From a virus, in the IMG/VR virus record IMGVR_UViG_3300044451_000174, positions 74,722-125,807 of that record: DNA of 51,086 nucleotides. One strand, given 5' to 3'. The number at the start of each line of letters is the position of its first letter. Position 1 is the stretch's first letter. The notes below the pieces were generated by a model, which was not told the DNA's origin, searched no databases, and was given only the letters and a program-made list of their open reading frames with translations. A program made the position numbers and the translations under genes. Positions 15,005 to 23,328 of this stretch are shown here, one piece after another.

Positions 15005-16666
15005 TTAACACACCTTTTGACGGACGACTTGGCAGCTTCGCACAGTACGAGAGCCGCACACTCGTTCGTTGACGTAGCACCCCAGTTTCGGTGGACGAAC
15101 TGGAGGGTCTACTTTCTTCTTACAACCGGAGCAACACCCCGAATTGTTTTCTGGTTTCCACGGCTTACCAAACTCTGGCGCACCGGGCAAGGTGGCGTTG
15201 TTGAAGTAGCCGTCGTCGGAATTATAGCTGGTCCTCAGCAGCGAGCCTGATTCATCAACCTTGAAAACGTGGTGGTCCTTGACCGGCTCCCCGTGAAGGG
15301 TTACTAGGTCCGACTCCCAAATATAGTCAAGACCAAGTTTAACTTCATCGAGAATTTCCTCGTCTTCTGCGCCGTCTACGAACCCCGCCATGCCGAAGCC
15401 CTGAGCGACCAAAAGTTGCTCGTGCGGGACATCAACCTTACAGAAGTACAGCGGATTGTCAGACTGACCGACAATCATTGTATCCGCCAGTACCATCTGA
15501 GTGCTTTTTTCGCGAATCAAGAAATCCTGATCGCCGATCTTCACAGCCTTGTCGGTCGGCAAAACCTCGACGCTTTCGGTCGAGGCCGCACGAACCGTGG
15601 TCAACCCCCACGTCGCAAAAACGCTCGCAACTTCAGTTGCGTAAGGCCCGGTAGCGAGTTCTGTCAACATGGTACTCGCAATTGAAGCCATGTACCTCGG
15701 AGTCAGCGGGGCGTTTTGTACCGCACGGAACAAAACCGTAGCCATTTCGTCGCGTGCGATGATCAGTGCTTCGCGTGTGCCGATACCGCCCGGTGCCTTC
15801 ACTTTGGCGTAAACGGCCATGATCGCAGCGTAAAACGCACTGCTGAACACGCGGCTGAAACTGTGGACCTCGCTGGACAACTGGTTCTTCGGCGCAGATC
15901 TCGGCAGTGTGGCCGGATCGATGTAGTAGTACGGAACCGAAGCGTCACGCAGCCCGCCGATCACCCCGTTGATCGCATAGCCCAGATCCGGTGCTACGGA
16001 CGACGCAATGGTACTGCTTTGGGCCGCGTCCATCTGCTGTGCAGTATAGGTCAAAACCGGGTCAATCGACATCGCATGCAGGATCGAGCCGCAGTCGGCG
16101 AACGCTTCGTGAAACGCACCCTGTTCAATGAATGGAGTATTGAACAGCACGGGCTTCAAAGAGTCAAGTACCGAGTGAAAGAATTCGTGGGTGACCACGT
16201 CGTTCGACAAACAGGTGTGGACCACCTGCCCGTTCACAGGGTTCCGGCCCGTGAAGAACTGCAACGACTCGCGATTGTAGAAGGCGTTCAACTGGTTCCC
16301 GGCGTTCGGGTAAACGCGAAGAACTTTGACCGCCGCCCACTTCGGGAGCGTGCCGAGGTACTTCTTCAACATCCTTTGGGCCGAGCAGAGCGTAGCCATG
16401 CAGTTGGCCGCGAGCGCCTGTGGTGAGTTCGGATCGGGGGAATAACCCTTGTAGTTCTGAACGGAAAACGGCGGGTCCGGGTTCTCGGTCGGAACCTGAA
16501 CGTTTTGGATGAAGGGGGTGTTTGACTCCTCGTCCATGAAGAAACGGATCTCACCGTCACGGCGGATCACGCTCTCTGAAGGGGTAGGGGTTGGCGGGCG
16601 AGACGGACCATACGGGCGTCTGTTCTGCTGTGTCTGCGTCACTGCTAGGTTTTTCTTGGTTTCCAT
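15005..16666 (-). CDS. Thermolysin-like zinc metalloprotease
   Basis: 553 residues starting METKKNLAVT with CGGAGG upstream and a TATATA box beyond it. The gluzincin signature is clear: VVTHEFFHSVLDS (His160, Glu161, His164) and GAFHEAFADCGS with Glu187 as third zinc ligand and ExxxD spacing, as in M4/M36 peptidases. The preceding FYNRESLQFFTG fits the same families. No signal peptide is visible; the N-terminus is Pro-rich and the C-terminus Cys-rich (CCSGCKKKV and CGSRTVRSC). In a phage it could be virion-borne and digest host surface or S-layer protein. The first 15 bases match gene 13152-13682. Confidence 0.87.
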   Translation of the reverse strand: METKKNLAVTQTQQNRRPYGPSRPPTPTPSESVIRRDGEIRFFMDEESNTPFIQNVQVPTENPDPPFSVQNYKGYSPDPNSPQALAANCMATLCSAQRMLKKYLGTLPKWAAVKVLRVYPNAGNQLNAFYNRESLQFFTGRNPVNGQVVHTCLSNDVVTHEFFHSVLDSLKPVLFNTPFIEQGAFHEAFADCGSILHAMSIDPVLTYTAQQMDAAQSSTIASSVAPDLGYAINGVIGGLRDASVPYYYIDPATLPRSAPKNQLSSEVHSFSRVFSSAFYAAIMAVYAKVKAPGGIGTREALIIARDEMATVLFRAVQNAPLTPRYMASIASTMLTELATGPYATEVASVFATWGLTTVRAASTESVEVLPTDKAVKIGDQDFLIREKSTQMVLADTMIVGQSDNPLYFCKVDVPHEQLLVAQGFGMAGFVDGAEDEEILDEVKLGLDYIWESDLVTLHGEPVKDHHVFKVDESGSLLRTSYNSDDGYFNNATLPGAPEFGKPWKPENNSGCCSGCKKKVDPPVRPPKLGCYVNERVCGSRTVRSCQVVRQKVC

Positions 16667-16679
16667 TGTGCCTCCGAGG

Positions 16680-16685
16680 TATATA
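16680..16685. promoter_or_regulatory. Shared TATATA box between divergent genes
   Basis: Minus strand: TATATAccTCGGAGGcacaATG into the protease gene. Plus strand: eight bases before the ATG at 16694. One palindromic box lies between both starts. Confidence 0.45.
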
Positions 16686-16693
16686 GTCGCATC

Positions 16694-17236
16694 ATGCGAT
16701 CAAAAGAAGACATCATCCGCGAGCAACGCACCGTCGAGGCGGTACGCAAGGGTCTTATGAGCGGCGAGGGCAAGCTCGCGTGCGTCGCGCGGATGTTGGG
16801 AGACAAGGTTTACGGGCGACACGGCGGCGGCAGGCGTGCCATGTTCCATGAATTCGAGAACATGATGGGCCTCGAACAGAACTTCCTCGAAGAAGACGAA
16901 CTCGAAGAGGGCGAAATCCCCACGGCCGATGCGGGCATGGCCGCGAACGCCTACCTCTTTAACGGCTACAGTCGGGGGCTTCATCTGGAGATCAAGTTTG
17001 ACGGCCCGGAAATTTGGGTGCGGTGGAAGGGCGAGATCGTGTACCATGAGATGAGTGGTGAACTTGGGGCGTTCGCCCCAGGCGACTGGGAAATGGAAAT
17101 CGAAAAACTGGCAGTGGTTGCCCGCAAGAAAGAATACGAATACATCAACCTCGCCGACCAACGCGATGTTGCCATCGGCCAAAGGATGAAGGAACAATTC
17201 CTCGAAGAGATGAAACGAAAATGGGGACTAAAGTAA
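16694..17236 (+). CDS. Hypothetical protein
   Basis: 180 residues (MRSKEDIIREQRTVEAVRKG). N-terminal helices are followed by an acidic stretch (LEEDELEEGEIP) and a beta segment (GLHLEIKFDGPEIWVRWKGE), then C-terminal helices. It overlaps the next gene by 16 bases, so the two are likely one operon. No ribosome site is evident; a TATATA box lies eight bases upstream. No family recognised. Confidence 0.7.
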   Translation: MRSKEDIIREQRTVEAVRKGLMSGEGKLACVARMLGDKVYGRHGGGRRAMFHEFENMMGLEQNFLEEDELEEGEIPTADAGMAANAYLFNGYSRGLHLEIKFDGPEIWVRWKGEIVYHEMSGELGAFAPGDWEMEIEKLAVVARKKEYEYINLADQRDVAIGQRMKEQFLEEMKRKWGLK

Positions 17237-17541
17237 AACTCTGTTGTGAAACCGGCGTGACCCACATCTGTGGCGGGCCGGGAGCGTGGGATTTCGGCGA
17301 CAACCACCCCGGCATCATCTACTGCCCGTGGTGCGGAACCAAGTTACCGGAAAAGAATATCTGCAAGTTCGAGGTGGTGGTTCGCTACGACCGTGGACTC
17401 GGAGCCGAGTTCAAAACGAAAGAAGTCGAAGCGGACAATATGGCCGACGCCAAAAAAGTTGCTGAGGACGCTGTCGCCGAGGAGCTTCGCGGCTCCAAGT
17501 TCAACGTCCTCGGCAGTCAGGTCAGACCGATCAAGGCGTAA
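17221..17541 (+). CDS. Small zinc-ribbon-like protein
   Basis: 106 residues. The N-terminal half carries LCCETGVTHICGG and IIYCPWCGTKLP; the CPWCG knuckle with upstream Cys/His residues suggests a metal-binding ribbon. The C-terminal half (VVVRYDRGLGAEFKTKEVEA) looks like a small alpha/beta unit. It ends 11 bases inside the 3' end of the opposite gene 17531-18340. Confidence 0.65.
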   Translation: MGTKVKLCCETGVTHICGGPGAWDFGDNHPGIIYCPWCGTKLPEKNICKFEVVVRYDRGLGAEFKTKEVEADNMADAKKVAEDAVAEELRGSKFNVLGSQVRPIKA

Positions 17542-18340
17542 TCAAATCGCCCGAAGTCAGAATGTATGGCACTTCTGCGGCAGTGAGCCTGTTATTGCTG
17601 CCGTCGTAGGTGTAGGTCGTTTTCTTCGCCAAGTCCCCCACCCTCGCGCCGGCCGGGTAGTAAATCGAAGTCATCAGGTTCGTGCCGGTGTAACTGTTCT
17701 TTGTGAAGTGGAACGCATCGTTACTGCCCGCCAAGAGTTGCCAGTCGGCTTTCGGCGAGGTGTAATCCATTCCCGCGAGCGTAATCACGGCCTGATCATT
17801 GGCGTCGGCCAAGTTCAACTTCAGCAAAATGCCGACCGGCAGTTCCGGGTAGGTAGCAGCTTGTGAAATGGCGAACCGCTCGAAGTAAGAGGGCAGTTCA
17901 ACAACTGCCGCCTTCTTGTTGAACCGCAGAGCATTTTCGGCCGACGTGTTGCTGATGTAGGCGCGGATAGCCGTCTTGTCCCGGCTGCTCCTGATCAGAA
18001 CGGTGTTCAGGCCGTCCACTCTGGAAACGCTGGCGGTGAAAAGGGCCGCGAACACCGCGTTGGCGTTCAGTGCGTTGACAATTTCGTAGGCTTTGGTGGC
18101 GCTCGCCGTCGAACCACTCACGTTGATCGAGAGCGAGGCGAAGTTCGGGCTGGTGAAGTCGAGCGCGTAGTTGATTGTCAGGGTCGTGTTGACCGACAGG
18201 TCATACGGCTCCGGGTTCCACGCGATCATCAACTCGCTGCGATTGACGTTGGCTCTGGCGACAGAGTTGAGAGAATACTGGCGGTCGGCCGAAAGCAGAC
18301 TGCCACGAAATTCTTGATCGAACAGGTTCTGAAAAAACAT
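17531..18340 (-). CDS. Probable phage structural (tail/fibre) protein
   Basis: 269 residues starting MFFQNLFDQEFRGSLL with a CAGGAGG site. It is rich in Ser, Asn, Ala and Thr with repeated strand patterns (TTLTINYALDF, FASLSINVSGSTA) and a C-terminal tail TYDGSNNRLTAAEVPYI, all typical of virion proteins. A TAAATAAT box lies 13 bases before the start. The function within the particle cannot be assigned. Confidence 0.75.
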   Translation of the reverse strand: MFFQNLFDQEFRGSLLSADRQYSLNSVARANVNRSELMIAWNPEPYDLSVNTTLTINYALDFTSPNFASLSINVSGSTASATKAYEIVNALNANAVFAALFTASVSRVDGLNTVLIRSSRDKTAIRAYISNTSAENALRFNKKAAVVELPSYFERFAISQAATYPELPVGILLKLNLADANDQAVITLAGMDYTSPKADWQLLAGSNDAFHFTKNSYTGTNLMTSIYYPAGARVGDLAKKTTYTYDGSNNRLTAAEVPYILTSGDLITP

Positions 18341-18353
18341 GGTCCTCCTGTGT

Positions 18354-18361
18354 ATTATTTA
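18354..18361 (-). promoter_or_regulatory. TAAATAAT box for 17531-18340
   Basis: Minus-strand TAAATAAT followed by acacAGGAGGacc and ATG. The TAA of the upstream gene's stop is part of the box. Confidence 0.45.
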
Positions 18362-18886
18362 GCTTGTACCGCTTACCTCTGCGAGTAGTTTTTTTGCATA
18401 TCGAGGGTCCGCGAGCAGCTTGCTGCTGAACCGTTCGTCGGTGGCCGGCACCGCGAAGACTAGATTCTCTTTGACGAGTAACGGAACCCGGTCTGGCGTC
18501 ATCTGGCCTTCCGGCATCTCGCACTCTGCCATCGCGAAGTAGGTCTGGTCGCCGTGGTCCTTGAAGAAGTCCACTTCCCACCCCTTGTAGGGGGCAGCAT
18601 ATTTATACCGGACCTTCTCGAACCTGACCAGCGACTGACCCCACAGGTCGTTGTAATCGCGTTCGTCAATGTCCTGTTCGATCTCGATGACGCGGGAGCC
18701 GACGTTGTTCTTATAGGTGAAGACGTAGCTCGAACGGACGCCGTCGCGGATCTTCCTGACCCGAACCGTCATCCCCCGAACCGCACACGGGTAACCCTGC
18801 CAAATGTGCAGCGGCCGGGCGACACCAGAGAACTGGGATTCGGATTCGATCTTGATGACGTATTTCAGTTCGTTTTCCGTGGGCAT
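18359..18886 (-). CDS. CYTH-domain triphosphate tunnel protein
   Basis: 175 residues. The family signature E-x-E-x-K is at the very start (ENELK, residues 4-8), followed by the expected charged strands of the tunnel: TVRVRKIRDG, YVFTYK, VIEIEQDI, LVRFEKVRYKY, WEVDFF and MAECEMP. CYTH proteins bind triphosphates with metal and act as inorganic or thiamine triphosphatases or class IV adenylate cyclases. Which substrate applies here is unknown. TGAGGATT provides the ribosome site. It sits between a structural gene and a secreted-type protein on the same strand. Confidence 0.85.
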   Translation of the reverse strand: MPTENELKYVIKIESESQFSGVARPLHIWQGYPCAVRGMTVRVRKIRDGVRSSYVFTYKNNVGSRVIEIEQDIDERDYNDLWGQSLVRFEKVRYKYAAPYKGWEVDFFKDHGDQTYFAMAECEMPEGQMTPDRVPLLVKENLVFAVPATDERFSSKLLADPRYAKKLLAEVSGTS

Positions 18887-18893
18887 AGAATCC

Positions 18894-19628
18894 TCACTTG
18901 TTGTGAACGCGGTTCAGAGCTTTGAAATACTCCTCGATCATCGGACGGAACTTCTCAGGCAAATCCCTCGTGATTTCCTGCACAACTTTAGCGCGTTTCT
19001 CTGGCGGGAGCGTTCCCCACTGTTCGGCGACCTCTTTCAACTTCTTGTCATCTACTTTGCCCGACCCGGTGCCGCCCATGACGATTGAATCGGGGGCCGG
19101 ACTGTTGGGCTTGCCGTTACCCGGCCCCTGCTTGTCTTTGCCGGCCTGAGCGTCCTGTTCTGACTTGGACCCCTTGCCGCCGTCTTCTTTTTCTTTGATC
19201 AACTTGTCGAGTTTGGCGACGATGTCCTGCTGGATCTTCTGGGTGTCTTTGCCGGCGCGGGCGAGATCTAGCTTGTCGGCCGACATTCTCATGTCGCGTT
19301 CGATGTCGCCGAGGTCGTCCTTTTTCCAATCCTGAAGGTCACGTTCCATGAACAGTGCCATCGCCAAATGGCGTCTTTCAAGTGGCCGGAAGCTCTCCTT
19401 GAGATTCCAGACCCACTTCTGGGCTTCGATTTTGTTGTTGAGGGCGAAATAGTTGACCGCCATCAAGAAGCAGTATTCGTTGTACTGCTCGTTTGTGGGG
19501 GCGAACCCCTTCAAACGCACGAGTGACGCCTCATAATCTTTCTGGTACGTCAAATCTTTGGCTTGCAGAAGGGGACTGGTCGGTACGGGCTGAAGGGCCA
19601 GCACCAACGCAAGAAACAGTGCAGTCAT
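18894..19628 (-). CDS. Signal-peptide protein with planctomycete-like C-terminus
   Basis: 244 residues from MTALFLALVLALQPVPTSP, a clear Sec signal-type hydrophobic start; GAAGGCAC upstream supports this ATG over a longer reading from 19670. The middle is TPR-like helical (YNEYCFLMAVNYFALNNKIE), followed by a Lys/Gly-rich linker and a terminal helix pair EQWGTLPPEKRAKVVQEITR...FRPMIEEYFKALN. I associate this terminal module with Planctomycetes proteins, so the gene may come from such a host; that is memory-based. Export to the periplasm or envelope is likely. Confidence 0.75.
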   Translation of the reverse strand: MTALFLALVLALQPVPTSPLLQAKDLTYQKDYEASLVRLKGFAPTNEQYNEYCFLMAVNYFALNNKIEAQKWVWNLKESFRPLERRHLAMALFMERDLQDWKKDDLGDIERDMRMSADKLDLARAGKDTQKIQQDIVAKLDKLIKEKEDGGKGSKSEQDAQAGKDKQGPGNGKPNSPAPDSIVMGGTGSGKVDDKKLKEVAEQWGTLPPEKRAKVVQEITRDLPEKFRPMIEEYFKALNRVHNK

Positions 19629-19638
19629 TTTTGTGCCT

Positions 19639-20061
19639 TCAAGAGTGGAGCATTCTGAGGTTATCCGCATCAGTGCGGCTCTGCAAGATCTGTTCTTCGA
19701 GGAAGATTTCGATGACGCGGCCGTTTACGCCGCCGAGTTGTTGCGCCTGTTCGAGCCGCTCGACGTAGTTCGCGACCACTTCGGTTTCCATGTCGTAGGC
19801 GTACTTGACAGCGGTCTTCGGGTCGTCAAAAACGGGCATGCCCTTCGGGATCACGGAGATGTGACCGCCGAGTCCGATGATGAGGTCTTGGAACTGCTGG
19901 ACGTGTTTCATTTCGCTCGCGGCCTCGTCCAAGAACAGTTCCCGAATCTCTTGCCTGTGCAGCCCGATCAGCGTAGCCGAGTTCTGGAGGTAGAACATCA
20001 TGTGACCCATCTCGTTTGCCAAGTCGTTTTGCAAAAGGCCGATCATCGTCTTCAAGTCCAT
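19639..20061 (-). CDS. Ferritin-like four-helix protein
   Basis: 140 residues from MDLKTMIGLLQND, behind a strong AAGGAGG site. Four amphipathic helices carry ferritin/bacterioferritin-type ligands: Glu17 (NEMGH), Glu50-x2-His53 (ASEMKH), Glu92/94 (METEVVANYVE) and Glu122/123 (EIFLEEQ). The second E-x2-H of a full diiron site appears to lack its His, so iron binding may be asymmetric. Ferritin-like proteins store iron or protect from oxidative damage. It diverges from the terminase gene. Confidence 0.8.
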   Translation of the reverse strand: MDLKTMIGLLQNDLANEMGHMMFYLQNSATLIGLHRQEIRELFLDEAASEMKHVQQFQDLIIGLGGHISVIPKGMPVFDDPKTAVKYAYDMETEVVANYVERLEQAQQLGGVNGRVIEIFLEEQILQSRTDADNLRMLHS

Positions 20062-20156
20062 CGCCGAACCTCCTTCAAATGCGTTGCAGTGCAACTAGAT
20101 AAGCAATCGAGGCAGAAAGATCCTCAATTATAGAGACGTTTCCAAACAGGAGAACC

Positions 20157-22082
20157 ATGCCAACAACTCCCTCCAAGTGGCGGGGTCAGTACAAGTCGCT
20201 CAAGGAATACTACGACAACGTGGTCTACACCAAAGACGATCACGAGGTCGAAGCCCGGCCGGAACTATTGGGGCAGAAGAAGTTCCCGGCCGAATACTTC
20301 GAGTTCGACCGCTTCCAGTACGCAATCGACCCAGACGAGACGATGGAAGAGGTCGATGCTTACTCAAAAGCGAGACAAGACCAAGAAACCATCAAGTGTA
20401 AATACAGCTTTTCCTACTGGTGTCAGAAGTACGTCAAGATTCTTCACCCGATGAAGGGTTTGATCCCCTTCATGCTCTACAAGTACCAGAACAAGGTAAT
20501 CCGCGACTACGAAAACAACCGCTTCAACATCATCTCGAAGTTCCGGCAGGGTGGGCTGACGACGGTGACGCTGATTTGGGGTCTGTGGCGGGCGCTGTTC
20601 CAGACCGACCAGCAGATCATGTTGCTGTCCAAGACAGACCGCGAAGCGACGGACATCGGGATGATCGTGGACCGCGTCGTGGAATACCTGCCGTCGTGGA
20701 TGAAGCCGGACAAGAATGCGGGCAAGTGGAACGACCACTTGAAGCAGATCAAAGAAACCGGCGGCGCTCTCAAATTCTACTCGCCGGAAGCTGCCCGTGG
20801 TAAGTCGGTGACGTTTCTCATCATTGACGAAGCGGCCTTCATCGACAACATGGAGTCGCACTGGAAGGCTATGTGGCCGGTGCTTTCCACAGGTGGTAGC
20901 TGTACGCTCGTGTCAACGGTTAACGGCCTCGGTAACTGGTACGAAGAAACTTTCCACGGGGCCAAAGAGGGTCGAAACAAGTTCCACGTCATCGAGTTGG
21001 ACTACTGGGAACACCCCGATTACAACGATCCGGTTTGGGTTGAAGACCAGAAGGCACAGCTTGGCGAACGCGGTTTCGCCCAGGAAGTTTTGCGTTCGTT
21101 CCTCGGCTCCGGTGAAACGTATATTCCGCCGCACATTCTGGCAGAACTCGACCGCCAGACACGAGATCACACGCCGATCCGCAAGGCGTTCAAACAGTGG
21201 ACGAACAAGGCGACTCGTGCCGAAGACGTTGAAGCAGTCAAGGGACTGGCGCGGAACGAAAAAGAGATGGAGAAGTTGGACAATACGCCGGGGCTGGTGG
21301 CGTTCCAGCGTGGCGCGTTGTGGATCTGGCGAGAAGCCATCGAGGGTCACGAGTACATCGTGTCCGCTGACGTGGCCGAAGGTATGGGCGAGAACGGCGA
21401 CAACTCCAGTTTCCAAGTCATCGACTGTGCGACTCTGGAGCAGGTGGCCGAGTTCTACTCGAACACGGTGCCGCCCTACATCTTCGCCCAGATTCTGAAC
21501 GAGATCTCGTTGTACTACAACACCGCGTTACTCGTGGTCGAAGACATGGGTCCGGGTGTTGCCGTCTTGAGCAACCTTCAGAATGAGTTGTTCTACGAGA
21601 ACATGTACTACGACGAGAAGGGTGCGAAGACCGGCAAGGCCGGCATCAAGATGTCTCGCGTCAACCGGCCGATCATCCTCGAAGCTCTGCAACAGCGAAT
21701 CTTGACAGGCACGGTACAAATCAACTCTCGCCGTCTGGTCCGCGAGTTGAAAACGTTGGAGTATAACCCGACGACGAAACGTGCGGAAGCTCAGAAGGGC
21801 AAGCACGACGACGCGGTCATGGCGTTGGCAATGGCGCTCTACGTCCGCGACCAGATCATGCGGGACATCCCGATGGGTGCCGACGTACCGAGCGAAGTCA
21901 TGGACACCTTCAAGAGTCAGACTTACGAAGACATCAAGAGGGAGATTCTCGAAGGCGCTCCGAAGAACTGGATCGAAGAGGCACCCGACTTCTTGGCGGG
22001 CGAGCGTGGCGGCATATTGCCGGGCATCATCCTGAACCACCGACGCAAATTCGACACACTGCTCAAGGAATTCGGCTGGTAA
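20157..22082 (+). CDS. terL: Terminase large subunit (T4 gp17-like)
   Basis: 641 residues behind CAGGAGAACC. It is the packaging motor ATPase plus headful nuclease. The ATPase part has a deviant Walker A KFRQGGLTT (128-136) as in many T4-type and related terminases, and Walker B FLIIDEAAF (220-228, Asp224/Glu225). The RNase H-like nuclease has acidic residues in IVSADVAEGMG (Asp405), VVEDMGPG (Glu462) and KGKHDDAVMA near residue 560. Length suits gp17. It begins the head module running through the capsid gene. Confidence 0.95.
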   Translation: MPTTPSKWRGQYKSLKEYYDNVVYTKDDHEVEARPELLGQKKFPAEYFEFDRFQYAIDPDETMEEVDAYSKARQDQETIKCKYSFSYWCQKYVKILHPMKGLIPFMLYKYQNKVIRDYENNRFNIISKFRQGGLTTVTLIWGLWRALFQTDQQIMLLSKTDREATDIGMIVDRVVEYLPSWMKPDKNAGKWNDHLKQIKETGGALKFYSPEAARGKSVTFLIIDEAAFIDNMESHWKAMWPVLSTGGSCTLVSTVNGLGNWYEETFHGAKEGRNKFHVIELDYWEHPDYNDPVWVEDQKAQLGERGFAQEVLRSFLGSGETYIPPHILAELDRQTRDHTPIRKAFKQWTNKATRAEDVEAVKGLARNEKEMEKLDNTPGLVAFQRGALWIWREAIEGHEYIVSADVAEGMGENGDNSSFQVIDCATLEQVAEFYSNTVPPYIFAQILNEISLYYNTALLVVEDMGPGVAVLSNLQNELFYENMYYDEKGAKTGKAGIKMSRVNRPIILEALQQRILTGTVQINSRRLVRELKTLEYNPTTKRAEAQKGKHDDAVMALAMALYVRDQIMRDIPMGADVPSEVMDTFKSQTYEDIKREILEGAPKNWIEEAPDFLAGERGGILPGIILNHRRKFDTLLKEFGW

Positions 22083-22112
22083 CTCAGATAACAGAAACGA
22101 ATCCGAGGACGC

Positions 22113-22991
22113 ATGAACTTTTTTGAAGACTACCTCAATCGAAAAGAAGAAACCGAGATCAACGTCGAGATGGGCGAGTACATCCAGGCGGTGTTGTCGC
22201 ACGTCCCGACCCATAAGGAATCCGAAGAGTCTTTGCTGATGCAGATCGAAGACTCTTCGGACAACCTCGCGGCGTTGATCGCGGCGGCGAGCAAAATCCC
22301 TCAAAAGCTCAATCTGGTTCCGAGCGGGCCGGCGGCGGGCAAATTGCGTGTGATCGTGAACGGCGGGGAGAGTCCGCTGACGTGGAACCCACACGGCGTG
22401 ATCAAACAAACGGCCATGAACATGGGCCGGCTCGGACGCCTCGTTCAAATGGCTAAGGACAGTGTCCCCAACTGGGGCGGTTCCAAGATCGTCATCATGC
22501 CGTCGCTCGATGCTTTCCCGGCGAGTGACGGCATCGTTCAACTCAACCGCTGTGGGTGCGGGAAGTCTTTCAAGGCCGGCATCCACAACAAAGGCTTGAA
22601 ACTGGTAGGGCCAGAAGACGACGATGATTCTGATCTGGCCGGTTTGATCGACAAACTGAAAAGCGGCTTCGAGTCGAAACCCAAATTGGTACGTCTGGTA
22701 TTTCACGCCCCGAAGTCGATGCGTGGGAAGCTAAAAAAAGCCGGGCGCGAAATCGCCGTGCTTCGCAAAGCGTTCATCCCGGCGGTGCCGATGAAAAAGC
22801 CGAAGAAGGACAGCAAAAAGAAAGACGAAGGGCTAGATTTGTGGAGGGTCCGCGTTGACGAACGGTTCGTCGGACTTCCCATCAACGAAACGTATTGGCC
22901 CATCGAAAACGAACCGCTCGAAATCCTCAGCCTCGAACTGATTGAAAGCGAACCCCAAAAGGAAGAAAGACATGAAGACCAACACAACTGA
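22113..22991 (+). CDS. Hypothetical head-module protein
   Basis: 292 residues, 30 bases after the terminase. The start MNFFEDYLNRKEETEI loosely fits the capsid-targeting-like motif. The body has a Cys pair (RCGCGKSF), acidic run (PEDDDDSDLAG) and a basic C-terminal region (KKPKKDSKKKDEG). In T4 the sheath and tube genes lie here between terminase and portal; this protein does not look like either. A virion-associated role is inferred from position. Confidence 0.75.
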   Translation: MNFFEDYLNRKEETEINVEMGEYIQAVLSHVPTHKESEESLLMQIEDSSDNLAALIAAASKIPQKLNLVPSGPAAGKLRVIVNGGESPLTWNPHGVIKQTAMNMGRLGRLVQMAKDSVPNWGGSKIVIMPSLDAFPASDGIVQLNRCGCGKSFKAGIHNKGLKLVGPEDDDDSDLAGLIDKLKSGFESKPKLVRLVFHAPKSMRGKLKKAGREIAVLRKAFIPAVPMKKPKKDSKKKDEGLDLWRVRVDERFVGLPINETYWPIENEPLEILSLELIESEPQKEERHEDQHN

Positions 22992-23328
22992 CACCAAGCG
23001 TCTGATCCAGCAGGCTCTTGCTACGATGCCGGCCGACAATGCGTTGTCCGAAGCTAGGCACCACTTGCGAGCCGCCCTAAACCACGTTGATCACGTCGAA
23101 CAGAAACGACTGCGGCGTGAGGCGGTTCAAAAGCAAAACCAGATCAACGAGCAGTTCAAGCGAATGGGTAACGTTCAGGGCAACCCGCAAGCACTGAAAG
23201 AAACCATCGCGGCGATTGACGACATGATCAGCAAGGAACAGAAGAAACTGGAAGAGATCGCAAACCGGAAGAAGTCGCGTCAACAGCAACCCGACGACGC
23301 TGACGGCGACGAAATGCTCACCGGGTGA
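22972..23328 (+). CDS. Small coiled-coil protein of the head module
   Basis: 118 residues starting MKTNTTDTKRLIQQALATMP, with GGAAGAAAG upstream, overlapping the previous gene by 20 bases. The centre is helical with heptad-like spacing (EQKRLRREAVQKQNQINEQF; SKEQKKLEEIANRKKS). A helper of prohead assembly is possible from position, but no family was recognised. Confidence 0.7.
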   Translation: MKTNTTDTKRLIQQALATMPADNALSEARHHLRAALNHVDHVEQKRLRREAVQKQNQINEQFKRMGNVQGNPQALKETIAAIDDMISKEQKKLEEIANRKKSRQQQPDDADGDEMLTG

